This document shows positions 33,997-43,664 of a stretch of DNA of 64,000 bases, piece after piece. The stretch covers positions 310,001 to 374,000 of the forward strand of contig NZ_NIHC01000001.1 of NCBI RefSeq assembly GCF_002806945.1. The letters run 5' to 3'. The first letter of the stretch is position 1. Each line of letters starts with the position of its first letter. Source of the stretch: Marinobacter salexigens. Its GTDB lineage: Bacteria > Pseudomonadota > Gammaproteobacteria > Pseudomonadales > Oleiphilaceae. The translations under genes were made by a program, and so were the position numbers. Under the pieces are notes generated by a model. That model saw only the letters and a list, made by a program, of their open reading frames with translations. It was not told where the DNA came from and did no database searches.

Positions 33997-34338
33997 GGCA
34001 AACCTCCACGGGAGTGATGCCTCGGAAATGGGACTGCCAGTCGTTCAGGATTATGCTAAATAACCGGTACTGCGCAGAATCCGGTCACTGTCCTGTGTGA
34101 CCCCCTATGACTGTTTCCATCAGCCATGATTTTCATTTTTACAGGCAGGTTATGTACCAAACGGAATTTACGGTTGGTTATACAGTCGCTTGCGAATCGT
34201 GTGCAGCATGTGTTTTGTGAAACTGTAAGAAAGACTGACAGGTTCGGGGTGTTTGTGTTCGCCCGAGAGCCTGTGCCGGGGCTACTTTGCTCCGGCTTTG
34301 TTATATTCTGGTACTTGGCCAGTAACAGGAGATAGCCC
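33997..34338. other. 342-bp divergent intergenic region
   Basis: Separates the regulator (minus) from the SLC13 permease (plus) and must contain both promoters. A GGTCAC/GTGACC inverted repeat (about 34082-34101, centre TGTCCTGT) lies about 90 bases upstream of the regulator start and could be an operator. A half-match to the palindrome at 28342 (ACTGTTTCC near 34109) is also present. I see no gene and no convincing sigma-54 site. Confidence 0.45.
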
Positions 34339-36198
34339 TTGAGTATCGAGCAGGGCATTGTGTTTGCAGTGCTCGGAATCACGCTAGCCATGTTTGTGTG
34401 GAACCGCGTGCGCTTTGATGTAGTGGCCATGCTTGCCTTGCTTGCGGTCGCCATTACCGGACTGGTTCCAACAGAGGAGTTGTTTGCTGGCTTTGGTCAT
34501 CCGGCCGTGATCACCGTAGCGGCCGTGCTCGTGATCAGTCAGGGGCTGGTGAATGGTGGCGTGGTGGATAACTTCGCGCGCCTGCTTGGAAAGATTGGCC
34601 ATCGCCCGACCCTTCAGGTGCTTACCCTCACCGGCGTGGTGGCGCTTTGCTCTGGTTTTATCAACAACGTTGGTGCGCTCGCGTTACTGATGCCAGTTGC
34701 CATCTGGATGTCACGGGAAGCGGGGCGCTCACCTTCGCTGCTGCTGATGCCATTGGCCTTTGGATCACTTCTGGGCGGCACTATGACCCTCATAGGTACG
34801 CCACCCAATATCATTATTGCCTCCTATCGAGAAGGCGGAACCTTCGGGTTGTTTGATTTTGCTCCGGTTGGCGTGGCGGTTACACTTGCCGGCATTGCCT
34901 TTATTACGCTGATTGGTTGGCGGCTCACGCCCCGTCGCGAGGAACGCTCAGCTAACAGCAAACTGTTCAGCGTCGGGGAGTACGTTACAGAGTTGCGCAT
35001 CCCTGAGGACTCTTCCCATGCTGGGTCAACTTTGCACAGTTTGATCACCGGGGCCGGAGAAGAGCCGGATATTGTCGTTCTTGCCCTGATTCGAGGTGAC
35101 AAGCGCCAGGCAGTACCGTCTACCTACAAAATAATGCGAGAGGGCGATGTTTTGCTGGTTGAGGCTGATACCGAAAGCCTGCAAACATTTCTTGATAAGA
35201 CAGGGCTCGAACTTGCACATCAGGCTATCGACGAAAAGGAAACAGAAAACGATAGTGAAAAGACAGCTGACGGGTCTTCGAGCGGCATCGTTAGCGAAGA
35301 CAGCTTGGAAGATGATAATAAAAGCACGGTACGTATAGCTAAAGGTGAGTTTCATTTAGTGGAAGCGGTTATAGCACCCGAATCTTCCCTGGTTGGGCAA
35401 ACCGCCAATCGATTGCAGTTACGGGAGCGTTACCGGATTAATATTGTGGCGGTGGCCCGTTTGGGCGTTCGCTTAAAACGGCGCTTGGGCGATATACGCT
35501 TTAATGCAGGCGATATCTTGCTGGTGCAGGGCTTTGAGGATTCCTTGGGTGGCACCCTGGCAGAGCTAGGTTGTTTGCCGCTTGCAGAGCGAGGCTTGCG
35601 GCTCGGCTCTCCACGCAATACGGCGATGGCCTTCGGCATTTTTCTGGCCAGCATTGTTGCTATTGTTTCAGGCCTGCTTTCGGCGCCCGTTGCGCTGGTG
35701 GCCGGAGCGGTTGCGATGGTGTTGGTAAAACTCTTGTCCGCGGCCGAAGCCTACAAATCGATTGACTGGTCTGTGGTTGTGTTATTGGCGGCCATGATAC
35801 CTGTTGGCCAGGCTATGGAAACAACGGGAGGAGCCGGATTGATCGCCACACAAATGCTCGTGTTGGGCGAGAATCTTTCGGTTGCTTCTATATTGGCCAT
35901 GATACTTGTGGCCACAACGCTGTTGTCCAACGTAGTAAATAACGCAGCAGCGGCCATTGTGGTTGCGCCCATAGCACTGAGCCTGGCCAGTGAGCTGCAA
36001 GTGTCTGCCGATGCAGTGTTGATGGCAGTAGCCGTGGGCGCGTCCTGTGCGTTCCTGACACCTATAGGCCACCAGTCCAACGCACTGGTCATGGAGCCGG
36101 GCGGCTACGAGTTTGGCGATTACTGGCGGTTGGGTTTGCCCCTGACACTTGTGGTTACGGTCGTTGCAGTGCCAGTCATCATGCTGGTCTGGACCTGA
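34339..36198 (+). CDS. SLC13-type anion permease with two RCK-C domains
   Basis: 619 residues. Two blocks of membrane helices (about 1-200 and 435-619) flank two TrkA-C/RCK-C regulatory domains (about 210-295 and 335-420) joined by a very acidic linker (EKETENDSEKTADG). The motifs GFINNVGALALLMPVA with GTPPNIIIASY in the first half and LLSNVVNNAAAAIVVAPIAL with GHQSNALV in the second mark the inverted repeats of the SLC13/DASS transporter fold. Substrate may be a dicarboxylate, sulfate or similar anion. The start is a TTG, supported by AGGAG seven bases upstream and by the hydrophobic N-terminus. Confidence 0.88.
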   Translation: MSIEQGIVFAVLGITLAMFVWNRVRFDVVAMLALLAVAITGLVPTEELFAGFGHPAVITVAAVLVISQGLVNGGVVDNFARLLGKIGHRPTLQVLTLTGVVALCSGFINNVGALALLMPVAIWMSREAGRSPSLLLMPLAFGSLLGGTMTLIGTPPNIIIASYREGGTFGLFDFAPVGVAVTLAGIAFITLIGWRLTPRREERSANSKLFSVGEYVTELRIPEDSSHAGSTLHSLITGAGEEPDIVVLALIRGDKRQAVPSTYKIMREGDVLLVEADTESLQTFLDKTGLELAHQAIDEKETENDSEKTADGSSSGIVSEDSLEDDNKSTVRIAKGEFHLVEAVIAPESSLVGQTANRLQLRERYRINIVAVARLGVRLKRRLGDIRFNAGDILLVQGFEDSLGGTLAELGCLPLAERGLRLGSPRNTAMAFGIFLASIVAIVSGLLSAPVALVAGAVAMVLVKLLSAAEAYKSIDWSVVVLLAAMIPVGQAMETTGGAGLIATQMLVLGENLSVASILAMILVATTLLSNVVNNAAAAIVVAPIALSLASELQVSADAVLMAVAVGASCAFLTPIGHQSNALVMEPGGYEFGDYWRLGLPLTLVVTVVAVPVIMLVWT

Positions 36199-36232
36199 CA
36201 GTGTGAACATGAATCAAGTTTGAGGAACCACG

Positions 36233-37603
36233 ATGGAAGCTGAGCAGATGCACAAGGCGGAATTGCTGGCGGCGCTTGCGAGCACACGCAAACGAACGCG
36301 AGAGCTCATAACGTCATTGGCTGAACACCAGCTTGAAGTGCCTTACCACCCGGGGGTCAACCCACCGCTTTGGGAAATGGGCCACGCTGCTTTCTTCTAT
36401 GAAGTGTTCGTGTTTAATCTCTTGGACGGCGATGCCAGCTTTGATCCGTCCATGGACGACTTGTGGGATTCCTTCCACATTGATCACCAGGATCGCTGGC
36501 GCCGGGATCTGTTTCCAGGCCTGAAAAAAACACTCGCTTATTTCGATCACGTTTACGACAAAATGGCGCAGCGCATTGAGTGCGAACCGCTGACAGACTG
36601 CGAACTCTACCTGTATCGCTATGCGATCTTTCACCAGAATATGCACATAGAGTCACTGGTGTGGTGCCGCCAGACGGTTGGATACGAGCCACCGCCGGGA
36701 GCCGATTTTGGGCGCCCGGCGCCGGGTGAGAAGCAGCCCGGTTCACTGCCAACGGATACCATTGTTCCCGCCGGCGATTGGCTGATTGGTATGCCGGGGG
36801 ACTCGGACCAGTATGCCGCCGGGGATTTTGCTTTCGATGCTGAAAAACCCCGATATGCTGTGAATCTCAGTGAATTTTCGATTTCCAGATATCTGGTCAG
36901 CAACCGGGAGTTTATGGCGTTTGTGGAAGACAGCGGCTATGAGAAACCGGATCTTTGGTCGTTTGGGGGGCAGAAATGGTTGCGAACGGAAACCGACGTG
37001 GCACTGGCTCAGTGTTTGGCTGAGCCCATACGGCAAGCTCCAAAGCACCCGTTATACTGGCGCCATTATGAAGGCCAGTGGCAAGAGCGGTTATTTGATC
37101 AATGGCAGATACTGAACCCGGATGCGCCGGTAACCCATATCAGCTATTGGGAGGCGGAAGCATACTGCTGTTGGGCAGGGCGGCGCCTGCCAACAGAGCA
37201 GGAGTGGGAAGTGGCGGCGCTTGGCAACCGCAAAGGTGAGGCATTCCGTAGATTCCCTTGGGGTAACGAGCAGCCGACGGCCAAGCATGCCGATATGAAC
37301 GCCAGCGGCATGGCACAAAACCCCGTAATCGACTATCCGGAAGGCGCCAGTCCCTTCGGTTGCCGCCAGATGATAGGCACCGTGTGGGAGTGGACCAGCA
37401 GCCAGTTTCTCCCTTATGACGGCTTTCGCACAGACATGTATCCGTTCATGTCCACGCTTCAGTTCGGCGATCACAAGGTTAGTCGTGGGGGCAGCTGTGC
37501 CACATCATCCAGTTTGATTCGTGGCACTTACCGCCAGGCGTACCTGCCCCAGAGAAACGACGTATTCACTGGCTTCCGGACATGCGCTGTGGCCGGAAGC
37601 TGA
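36233..37603 (+). CDS. EgtB-like nonheme iron sulfoxide synthase (DinB + FGE-sulfatase)
   Basis: 456 residues. N-terminal DinB-like bundle (about 1-155) carrying the iron-binding HX3HXE motif as HQNMHIE, plus an upstream GHAAFFYE. The C-terminal formylglycine-enzyme-like domain (about 185-456) has NREFMAF, THISYWEAEAYCCWAGRRLPTEQEWEVAA and SRGGSCATSSSLIRGTYRQ. This is the two-domain architecture of EgtB in ergothioneine synthesis, and also of the selenoneine enzyme SenA. No egtD methyltransferase or senB is in the window, so the product is open. It could use imported or elsewhere-made hercynine. Its end is two bases from the convergent antiporter gene. Confidence 0.85.
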   Translation: MEAEQMHKAELLAALASTRKRTRELITSLAEHQLEVPYHPGVNPPLWEMGHAAFFYEVFVFNLLDGDASFDPSMDDLWDSFHIDHQDRWRRDLFPGLKKTLAYFDHVYDKMAQRIECEPLTDCELYLYRYAIFHQNMHIESLVWCRQTVGYEPPPGADFGRPAPGEKQPGSLPTDTIVPAGDWLIGMPGDSDQYAAGDFAFDAEKPRYAVNLSEFSISRYLVSNREFMAFVEDSGYEKPDLWSFGGQKWLRTETDVALAQCLAEPIRQAPKHPLYWRHYEGQWQERLFDQWQILNPDAPVTHISYWEAEAYCCWAGRRLPTEQEWEVAALGNRKGEAFRRFPWGNEQPTAKHADMNASGMAQNPVIDYPEGASPFGCRQMIGTVWEWTSSQFLPYDGFRTDMYPFMSTLQFGDHKVSRGGSCATSSSLIRGTYRQAYLPQRNDVFTGFRTCAVAGS

Positions 37604-37605
37604 GC

Positions 37606-39186
37606 TTAGCTTGCCTTTTCTGATGCCAGTTTGGGAGCGCCCGGGCATTTTTCCAGAAGGTGGCTGGCCAGAGCGACACCGGTTTCGCTCATGGTCAGGT
37701 AAGCTTCATCAGCGCCAGCTTCGCGGATGATCTTGGCCTCATCTTCAAACATGCTGTGCGCAACTATGTAGCCAGTAAAGCCGTATTTTCGTAACTTTTT
37801 CGCTGCGATGAGCTTTGCCTCAATGTCGCTCATAGCTAGGATGACTGCATCCAGGGATGGCTTGTGGAGTGCTTCCCAAAAGGTTTTGTCTTCAGCGTCC
37901 GCATAGACCACGTTGCGTCCCTGCTTCTGGTGTCGCATAACTTTTGCAAGATCGGAATCCAACCCCATTAGCCTGGCCTCAGTAGTTTGTAGCCAGTCAT
38001 AGGCAGCCGTGCCGGTTCGCCCCATGCCCATAACAAGAACGCGGGTATCGCCCAAGGAGACAGGTAGCTCGTCAGGGTGACGCTGTTTGCTCTCAAAGGG
38101 CACAAGCCTATGGCTCAACCAGTCATACAGCGGGTGGGCGAGCCGGTTCAGGGGTGCAGAAATCAGGAAGGACAGGGCAACCGTGATGGCCAGGGGCACC
38201 AGCCACTCGGGTAGGGCAATACTAGCGACGATTAGCCCGAATTCACTGTAGTTTGTAAGTGCCAGCGCGGTTAAAAAACCACTGCGGGCGCGCAGGCGGA
38301 ACAACAGCATCAGGAAGAAGAACAGAATGCCTTTTAGAGGCAGCACCAGAGCGGCCACCACAGCAAAAACAATGGCATTGGTATCAGGCAGGCCGCCTAT
38401 ACCAATTTGCAGAAAGAAACCGACCAGAAAGATCTCTTTCACACTCCACAGTGATTTTGCCAACTCCTGGCTACGGGGGTGATTTGCCAGAATGGCACCA
38501 AACACCAAGGCACCCAACTCGGAGCTGAGGCCGACGGCTTCAAAGCCCAGCCCCCCAAGCACCAGCGCCAGCAGCATGCCTAAAAGAACCAGAAGTTCGT
38601 CGTGGCCACTGACATCCAGCAGTTTGTATAGCAGTGGCCTCAGCAGCGGCAAACCGAAAACAATCAAAGCCCATTCTGAAGGCGCTTTCCCTGCCGCCAG
38701 GCTCATTACAAGTAGCGCAATCAAGTCCTGCATGATCAGGATGCCAATGGCCACCCTGCCATGAAATGCTCGAAGTTCACGCTTGTTATCGAGTACCTTG
38801 GCCGCCAGCACAGTAGAGGAGAAGGACAGTGCAACGGCCAGCATGAACGCCACGTACCAACTTATGTCCATAAGCAGGTAGAGACCTGGTGTAAACACAA
38901 AGCAGGTGATGGAAAAGTGCAGCAGACTGCCGCCAATCACTTCTGGGCTGATAACAGACCTGAGCTTTAGTTTGAGCCCTATCGTAAACAGCATCAGTAG
39001 CACGCCCAGATGGGCTATGTGGGCAAGTACGGCCGTAGGCTCAGCGGAAATACTGGTATACGGGCTGGCGGAAAGGCCGCTCAGTACAAAGCCTGCAGCC
39101 AAATAACCAACTAGTGGCGGCAAACCTACACCTTTTATCAGAAGGCCGAGACCGAATGCAAAAGAAATCCAGATAGCTTCAGGCAT
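37606..39186 (-). CDS. KefB/YbaL-type monovalent cation:proton antiporter
   Basis: 526 residues. About 11-12 membrane helices (CPA2 family) with GLPPLVGYLAAGFVLSG, HLGVLLMLFTIGLKL, LSFSSTVLAAKVL and IGILIMQDLIALLVM, then a cytoplasmic TrkA-N/RCK domain starting DTRVLVMGMGRTGTAAYDWL near residue 397 and continuing GLDSDLAKVMRHQKQGRNVVYADAED. It probably exchanges potassium for protons under nucleotide control. It lacks the glutathione-specific context of KefC, so the trigger is unknown. Confidence 0.9.
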   Translation of the reverse strand: MPEAIWISFAFGLGLLIKGVGLPPLVGYLAAGFVLSGLSASPYTSISAEPTAVLAHIAHLGVLLMLFTIGLKLKLRSVISPEVIGGSLLHFSITCFVFTPGLYLLMDISWYVAFMLAVALSFSSTVLAAKVLDNKRELRAFHGRVAIGILIMQDLIALLVMSLAAGKAPSEWALIVFGLPLLRPLLYKLLDVSGHDELLVLLGMLLALVLGGLGFEAVGLSSELGALVFGAILANHPRSQELAKSLWSVKEIFLVGFFLQIGIGGLPDTNAIVFAVVAALVLPLKGILFFFLMLLFRLRARSGFLTALALTNYSEFGLIVASIALPEWLVPLAITVALSFLISAPLNRLAHPLYDWLSHRLVPFESKQRHPDELPVSLGDTRVLVMGMGRTGTAAYDWLQTTEARLMGLDSDLAKVMRHQKQGRNVVYADAEDKTFWEALHKPSLDAVILAMSDIEAKLIAAKKLRKYGFTGYIVAHSMFEDEAKIIREAGADEAYLTMSETGVALASHLLEKCPGAPKLASEKAS

Positions 39187-39294
39187 GAGAGGTTCTTTAA
39201 GAGGACAGGGAAAACAAATCAGCTTTACAGGTAAGGCTACCTTGTTTTCCCTGGTCGTTGAAGACTACAACGGCATAACTTGTTGCTTGAGGCC

Positions 39295-40242
39295 TCAGTT
39301 GGCCTTTGAGATAAGAGGTTTGGCAAACTCCAGGAACAGTTGTGCAGACTCTTCTGGAGTCTCGATCATCGGTGCATGGCCGATCCCGTCCAGGATAACC
39401 AACTGCGAGCCTGGAATGGTCTCCTGAAAAACTGGCCCATTGCGGTAGTCAAGGATGCGGTCTTCTTTGCCCCAGACGATAAGCAACGGGTCTTCAATGT
39501 CCTTGATGGTGGATCGAAATAACGGCTCGAAATCCGGGTCTGCGATAGCATCAAAGATGACTTTGTTTACCGCTTGGTTGGCGATGGCTTTTTCTTCCAG
39601 CACGCCCAGAATCGGCCAGGGCACGAAGGGCCTTTTCTCCAGGGCGAAATCCATCAGTCGCTCAAAATCTCCCGGTTGGCTCGGAATGAGTGGGTTGTCG
39701 CCCGCGAGCACCAGGCCGACCATATCGTTTTCATACTCCAGAATACCGGCGGGATTGAACAGTACGGCACTTTTGATTTGATCCGGGTAGGTTGCTGCAT
39801 AGAGGGCTGTGATACCGCCGCCCATAGAGTTGCCCATCATGTGCATTTCTTTGATGCCTAAAGCCTCAAGAATGCGGGAAAGGTGGCCGACCTGATCTGC
39901 CAGGCTGTACCCCAAATCCAGCGGCTTGCTGCTCTCGCCGTGCCCCGGAAGGTCGACCGCGTAAACATTAAAGTCATCGGTGAGTTCCCGTGCAAGACGG
40001 GTCCAGTTGTCTTTGTTGGCGCCGAATCCATGCACCAGAACTATGGTGTCGCCGTCATTGGCATCGGAGTTTTTCAGGTAAGCAATGGTTAGGTCGCCCA
40101 CCTGGATGCTGGAGGTTTCAAGGCCAGCACTGGAGCGTTCAAATTTAATGGCTGTTTCATAAATGCTATGGCGAGAGCAAGCACTTGCTAACAGCATAGT
40201 TACAATCAAGAGCACAACAGTAAAGGGGGATTTGTGCAGCAT
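39295..40242 (-). CDS. Alpha/beta-hydrolase lipoprotein
   Basis: 315 residues from the ATG at 40242. Lipoprotein signal (FTVVLLIVTMLLASAC) and an alpha/beta-hydrolase fold with VLVHGFGANKDNW (oxyanion strand), nucleophile Ser in MMGNSMGGGITALY, acid in LLIVWGKEDRILDY and His in LDGIGHAPMIETPE. It is likely an esterase or lipase anchored to the inner leaflet of the outer membrane. It resembles secreted Psychrobacter/Moraxella-type lipases. A longer frame upstream overlaps the purD terminator and is not credible. Confidence 0.87.
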   Translation of the reverse strand: MLHKSPFTVVLLIVTMLLASACSRHSIYETAIKFERSSAGLETSSIQVGDLTIAYLKNSDANDGDTIVLVHGFGANKDNWTRLARELTDDFNVYAVDLPGHGESSKPLDLGYSLADQVGHLSRILEALGIKEMHMMGNSMGGGITALYAATYPDQIKSAVLFNPAGILEYENDMVGLVLAGDNPLIPSQPGDFERLMDFALEKRPFVPWPILGVLEEKAIANQAVNKVIFDAIADPDFEPLFRSTIKDIEDPLLIVWGKEDRILDYRNGPVFQETIPGSQLVILDGIGHAPMIETPEESAQLFLEFAKPLISKAN

Positions 40243-40304
40243 TTTTGGCGGTTCCTGGCTATTTGATTTGTAAATCGGCGGGGCGAATGCCGTTAGATTA
40301 CGCC

Positions 40305-40334
40305 ATAAAAAAAGCCCGGTCATTGGCCGGGCTT
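40305..40334 (-). terminator. Rho-independent terminator after purD
   Basis: AAGCCCGG (40312-40319) and CCGGGCTT (40327-40334) pair around a 7-base loop. On the minus strand the stem is followed by seven T. It lies 18 bases after the purD stop. Confidence 0.92.
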
Positions 40335-40351
40335 CTTCTTGCAGAGCGTCG

Positions 40352-41644
40352 TTACGATTTTTCCCGGGCAATGGCTCGGTAGGCAATGTCTTTACGATAA
40401 AACACGCCATTCCAGCGAATCTTGTCCGCTAGTGCGTATGCCTTCTTCTGGGCTTCGGTAACACTATTGCCCAGAGCCGTTGCACAAAGTACCCTGCCAC
40501 CATTAGTGACGACCTCAGCGCCATCTTGCCCCAGGCTGGTTCCAGCATGGAATGCCTTCTCACCTTCGGTTTCGGTTTCTGGCAAGCCGGAAATAACGTC
40601 GCCCTTGTTATAGTCACCAGGGTAGCCGCCTGCAGCCAGCACTATGCCGACAGCTGCGCGCTCATCCCAATCCGAGCTGCACTCATCCAGTTTGCCGTCG
40701 ATAGCGGCCTGGCACAGGGCAACAATGTCCGATTTCATGCGTAACAGGATCGGCTGGGTTTCCGGGTCACCAAAGCGGCAGTTGAATTCGATCACTTTAG
40801 GCGCGCCGGTGGCGTCTATCATCAGACCAGCGTACAGGAAACCTTTGTATGGCAAACCTTCTGCAGCCATGCCACGCACAGTTGGGTAGATAACCTCATC
40901 CATAATGCGCTTGTGCACTTCAGGGGTTACCACAGGCGCAGGAGAGTATGCACCCATGCCGCCAGTGTTCGGGCCGGTGTCGCCGTCGCCTACGCGCTTA
41001 TGATCCTGTGAGGTGGCCATGGGCAGAATGTTTTCCCCGTCGACCATCACAATGAAGCTTGCCTCTTCGCCGTCAAGAAACTCCTCAACCACGACACGGC
41101 TGCCTGCCTCGCCAAATGCGTTGCCTGCCAGCATGTCACGGATGGCGTTTTCGGCCTCTTCAAGGGTCATTGCTACGATAACGCCTTTGCCTGCAGCAAG
41201 GCCGTCGGCCTTGACCACAATCGGGGCACCCTGTTTGCGAACGTAAGCGAGGGCTTCGTCTACGTTGGTAAAATTGCCGTAGCCTGCGGTGGGGATTTTC
41301 TGGCGAGCCAGGAAATCCTTGGTGAAGGCTTTCGAGCCTTCGAGCTGAGCTGCGTCGGCGCTGGGGCCGAATACGCGTAGACCGCGCTCTTCAAAAAGAT
41401 CCACAATACCGGCCACCAAGGGGGCTTCGGGGCCAACGATGGTCAGGCCAACGCTGTTCTCGGACGCAAATTTAGCCAGGCCTTCAATATCCAGCACATC
41501 TATGTTGACGTTTTCAACACCCGGCTCGTGGGCGGTGCCCGCATTGCCTGGAGCTACAAAAACCGTATCCGCATCCGGAGACTGGGCTGCCTTCCAGGCC
41601 AGAGCGTGTTCGCGCCCGCCGCTGCCGATTACCAGAATATTCAT
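40352..41644 (-). CDS. purD: Phosphoribosylamine-glycine ligase
   Basis: 430 residues, the standard length. ATP-grasp enzyme of purine synthesis that joins glycine to phosphoribosylamine. The N-terminus MNILVIGSGGREHALAWK, IVGPEAPLVAGIVD, VKADGLAAGKGVIVA and EFNCRFGDPETQ are diagnostic. It follows purH in one operon with 36 bases between them. Confidence 0.97.
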   Translation of the reverse strand: MNILVIGSGGREHALAWKAAQSPDADTVFVAPGNAGTAHEPGVENVNIDVLDIEGLAKFASENSVGLTIVGPEAPLVAGIVDLFEERGLRVFGPSADAAQLEGSKAFTKDFLARQKIPTAGYGNFTNVDEALAYVRKQGAPIVVKADGLAAGKGVIVAMTLEEAENAIRDMLAGNAFGEAGSRVVVEEFLDGEEASFIVMVDGENILPMATSQDHKRVGDGDTGPNTGGMGAYSPAPVVTPEVHKRIMDEVIYPTVRGMAAEGLPYKGFLYAGLMIDATGAPKVIEFNCRFGDPETQPILLRMKSDIVALCQAAIDGKLDECSSDWDERAAVGIVLAAGGYPGDYNKGDVISGLPETETEGEKAFHAGTSLGQDGAEVVTNGGRVLCATALGNSVTEAQKKAYALADKIRWNGVFYRKDIAYRAIAREKS

Positions 41645-41680
41645 ATCTCGTTGCCCTGTACTTTTATAAAAGAGTTTTCG

Positions 41681-43261
41681 TCAGTGCCGGAAGTGACGCA
41701 TTCCCGTGAACACCATGGCAATGCCGTGCTCATTAGCAGCGTCAATCACTTCCTGATCCCGCATGGAACCACCGGGCTGAATTACAGCAGTAATGCCAGC
41801 TTCGGCGGCGGCATCAATGCCATCCCGGAAGGGGAAGAAGGCATCTGAAGCCATAACCGAACCTTTCACTTCCAGGTTTTCGTCGGCAGCTTTTATGCCT
41901 GCAATCCGGGCGCTGTACACGCGGCTCATCTGGCCTGCGCCAACGCCAATGGTGCGGCCAGCTCGGGCGTAAACAATAGCATTGGATTTAACGTACTTGG
42001 CCACTTCCCAGGCAAACAGCAGGTCGTTCAGCTCCTGCTCGGTGGGCTGGCGGTTGGTTACAACTTTTACGTCTTCCATTGCAACCATGCCGAGGTCGCG
42101 ATCCTGCACCAGAAGGCCGCCAGTTACGCGCTTGTAGTCCATGGACTTGGCGCGCTCACCATTTATTTCGCCGCAGGCCAGAAGCCGTACGTTCTTTTTG
42201 GCGGCAACCAGTTCCACTGCTTCAGGGGCGATGGTTGGTGCGATAATCACTTCAACAAATTGGCGGTCAATAATCGCCTTGGCTGTTTGTGCATCCAGCT
42301 CGCGGTTAAAGGCAATGATGCCTCCGAATGCGGAGGTGGGGTCGGTAGCAAAGGCCAGGTCATAGGCTTGTAGAATGTCTGCACCAATCGCAACACCACA
42401 GGGGTTTGCGTGCTTGACGATTACACAGGCCGGATCTGCAAATGGCTTGACGCATTCCAGAGCGGCGTCAGTATCTGCCACATTGTTGTAGGACAGTTCT
42501 TTACCCTGAAGCTGCTTTGCCGTGGCAACGCTGGCTTCCTTCGGGTCGCGCTCAGCATAGAAGGCAGCACGCTGGTGCGGGTTTTCGCCGTAACGCATGT
42601 CCTGCACTTTTACGTACTGGGCATTGAACGTGCGAGGGAAGTCGGCGTTGTCGTTATCGGCGGTGCGGCCACCCAGGTAGTTGGCGATAGCGCCATCGTA
42701 ACCTGCAGTGTGTTCAAAGGCTTTAACAGCCAGATCAAAGCGCGTGGCGTGGCTGAGCTGACCATTATTGTCATCCAGCTCTTGCAGAACGAGGCTGTAG
42801 TCAGATGCGTTAACCACAATGGCCACATCGTTGTGGTTCTTGGCAGCAGCGCGAACCATGGTTGGGCCGCCAATGTCGATGTTCTCAATTGCGGTAGCAA
42901 GATCGCAATCCGGGTTGGCGACTGTGGATTCGAACGGGTAGAGGTTCACCACAACCATATCAATCGGGTTGATGCCATGCTCGCCCATGATTGCGTCGTC
43001 AGTGCCGCGACGACCGAGAATGCCGCCATGGATTTTCGGATGCAGGGTTTTTACCCGGCCGTCCATCATTTCCGGGAACCCGGTGTAGTCAGAGACTTCA
43101 GTAACGGGAACGTTGTTGTCTTTCAGAAGGCGGAAGGTGCCTCCAGTGGAGAGCAGTTCGATACCGCGGCCTGCTAGGGCACGCCCGAACTCGATGATGC
43201 CGGATTTGTCACTGACACTGATCAGTGCGCGGCGGACGGGGGTATTAGCCTGGTTTGCCAT
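41681..43261 (-). CDS. purH: Bifunctional AICAR transformylase/IMP cyclohydrolase
   Basis: 526 residues. The N-terminal IMP cyclohydrolase domain starts [20 protein letters not shown] with [19 protein letters not shown], and the AICAR transformylase domain has [27 protein letters not shown] and [19 protein letters not shown]. It makes the last two steps of IMP synthesis. Upstream dusB-fis and downstream purD give the gene order found in Pseudomonas. Confidence 0.97.
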   Translation of the reverse strand: MANQANTPVRRALISVSDKSGIIEFGRALAGRGIELLSTGGTFRLLKDNNVPVTEVSDYTGFPEMMDGRVKTLHPKIHGGILGRRGTDDAIMGEHGINPIDMVVVNLYPFESTVANPDCDLATAIENIDIGGPTMVRAAAKNHNDVAIVVNASDYSLVLQELDDNNGQLSHATRFDLAVKAFEHTAGYDGAIANYLGGRTADNDNADFPRTFNAQYVKVQDMRYGENPHQRAAFYAERDPKEASVATAKQLQGKELSYNNVADTDAALECVKPFADPACVIVKHANPCGVAIGADILQAYDLAFATDPTSAFGGIIAFNRELDAQTAKAIIDRQFVEVIIAPTIAPEAVELVAAKKNVRLLACGEINGERAKSMDYKRVTGGLLVQDRDLGMVAMEDVKVVTNRQPTEQELNDLLFAWEVAKYVKSNAIVYARAGRTIGVGAGQMSRVYSARIAGIKAADENLEVKGSVMASDAFFPFRDGIDAAAEAGITAVIQPGGSMRDQEVIDAANEHGIAMVFTGMRHFRH

Positions 43262-43294
43262 GGGGTCACATTCTTCACTAGGGGTGAACGAACA

Positions 43295-43325
43295 AGGGCC
43301 TCGCGAAGGGTATCCGGGAGGCCCT
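43295..43325 (-). terminator. Hairpin after dusB-fis
   Basis: AGGGCCTC (43295-43302) and GAGGCCCT (43318-43325) form an 8-bp stem between fis and purH. On the minus strand TTGTTCG follows, a weak T run. It may only partly separate fis from purH expression. Confidence 0.55.
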
Positions 43326-43346
43326 CTTCAAGTCAGGGTGTCTCGA

Positions 43347-43664
43347 TTATAGCAGTCCGTACTGCTTCAGTTTTTTGCGCAAGGTTCCGCGGTTCAGGCC
43401 GAGCATGGTCGATGCTTTGGTCTGGTTATTGCGAGTGTACTTCATTACCTGCTCGAGTAACGGTGCTTCTACTTCAGAGAGCACAAGCTGATACACCTCA
43501 GTTACGGGGGCGCCATCAAGCTGAGCGAAATAGTTTTTCAGGGCCACTTCAACGTTATCCCGCAGGGTAACGGTGTTGCCGCTGCTGTTCACTGTTTGCA
43601 GTTGGTGAACATCATCGTTGGCCGGGGTGTTCAGTGGGCTATTTACCAAAGTCTCAGCGGTCAT
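43347..43664 (-). CDS. fis: DNA-binding protein Fis
   Basis: 105 residues. The N-terminal region carries [20 protein letters not shown], then [52 protein letters not shown], the highly conserved Fis dimer and helix-turn-helix. Fis bends DNA and controls rRNA operons, recombination and growth-phase genes. Its start overlaps the dusB stop (ATGA), the usual coupling in gammaproteobacteria. Confidence 0.96.
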   Translation of the reverse strand: MTAETLVNSPLNTPANDDVHQLQTVNSSGNTVTLRDNVEVALKNYFAQLDGAPVTEVYQLVLSEVEAPLLEQVMKYTRNNQTKASTMLGLNRGTLRKKLKQYGLL

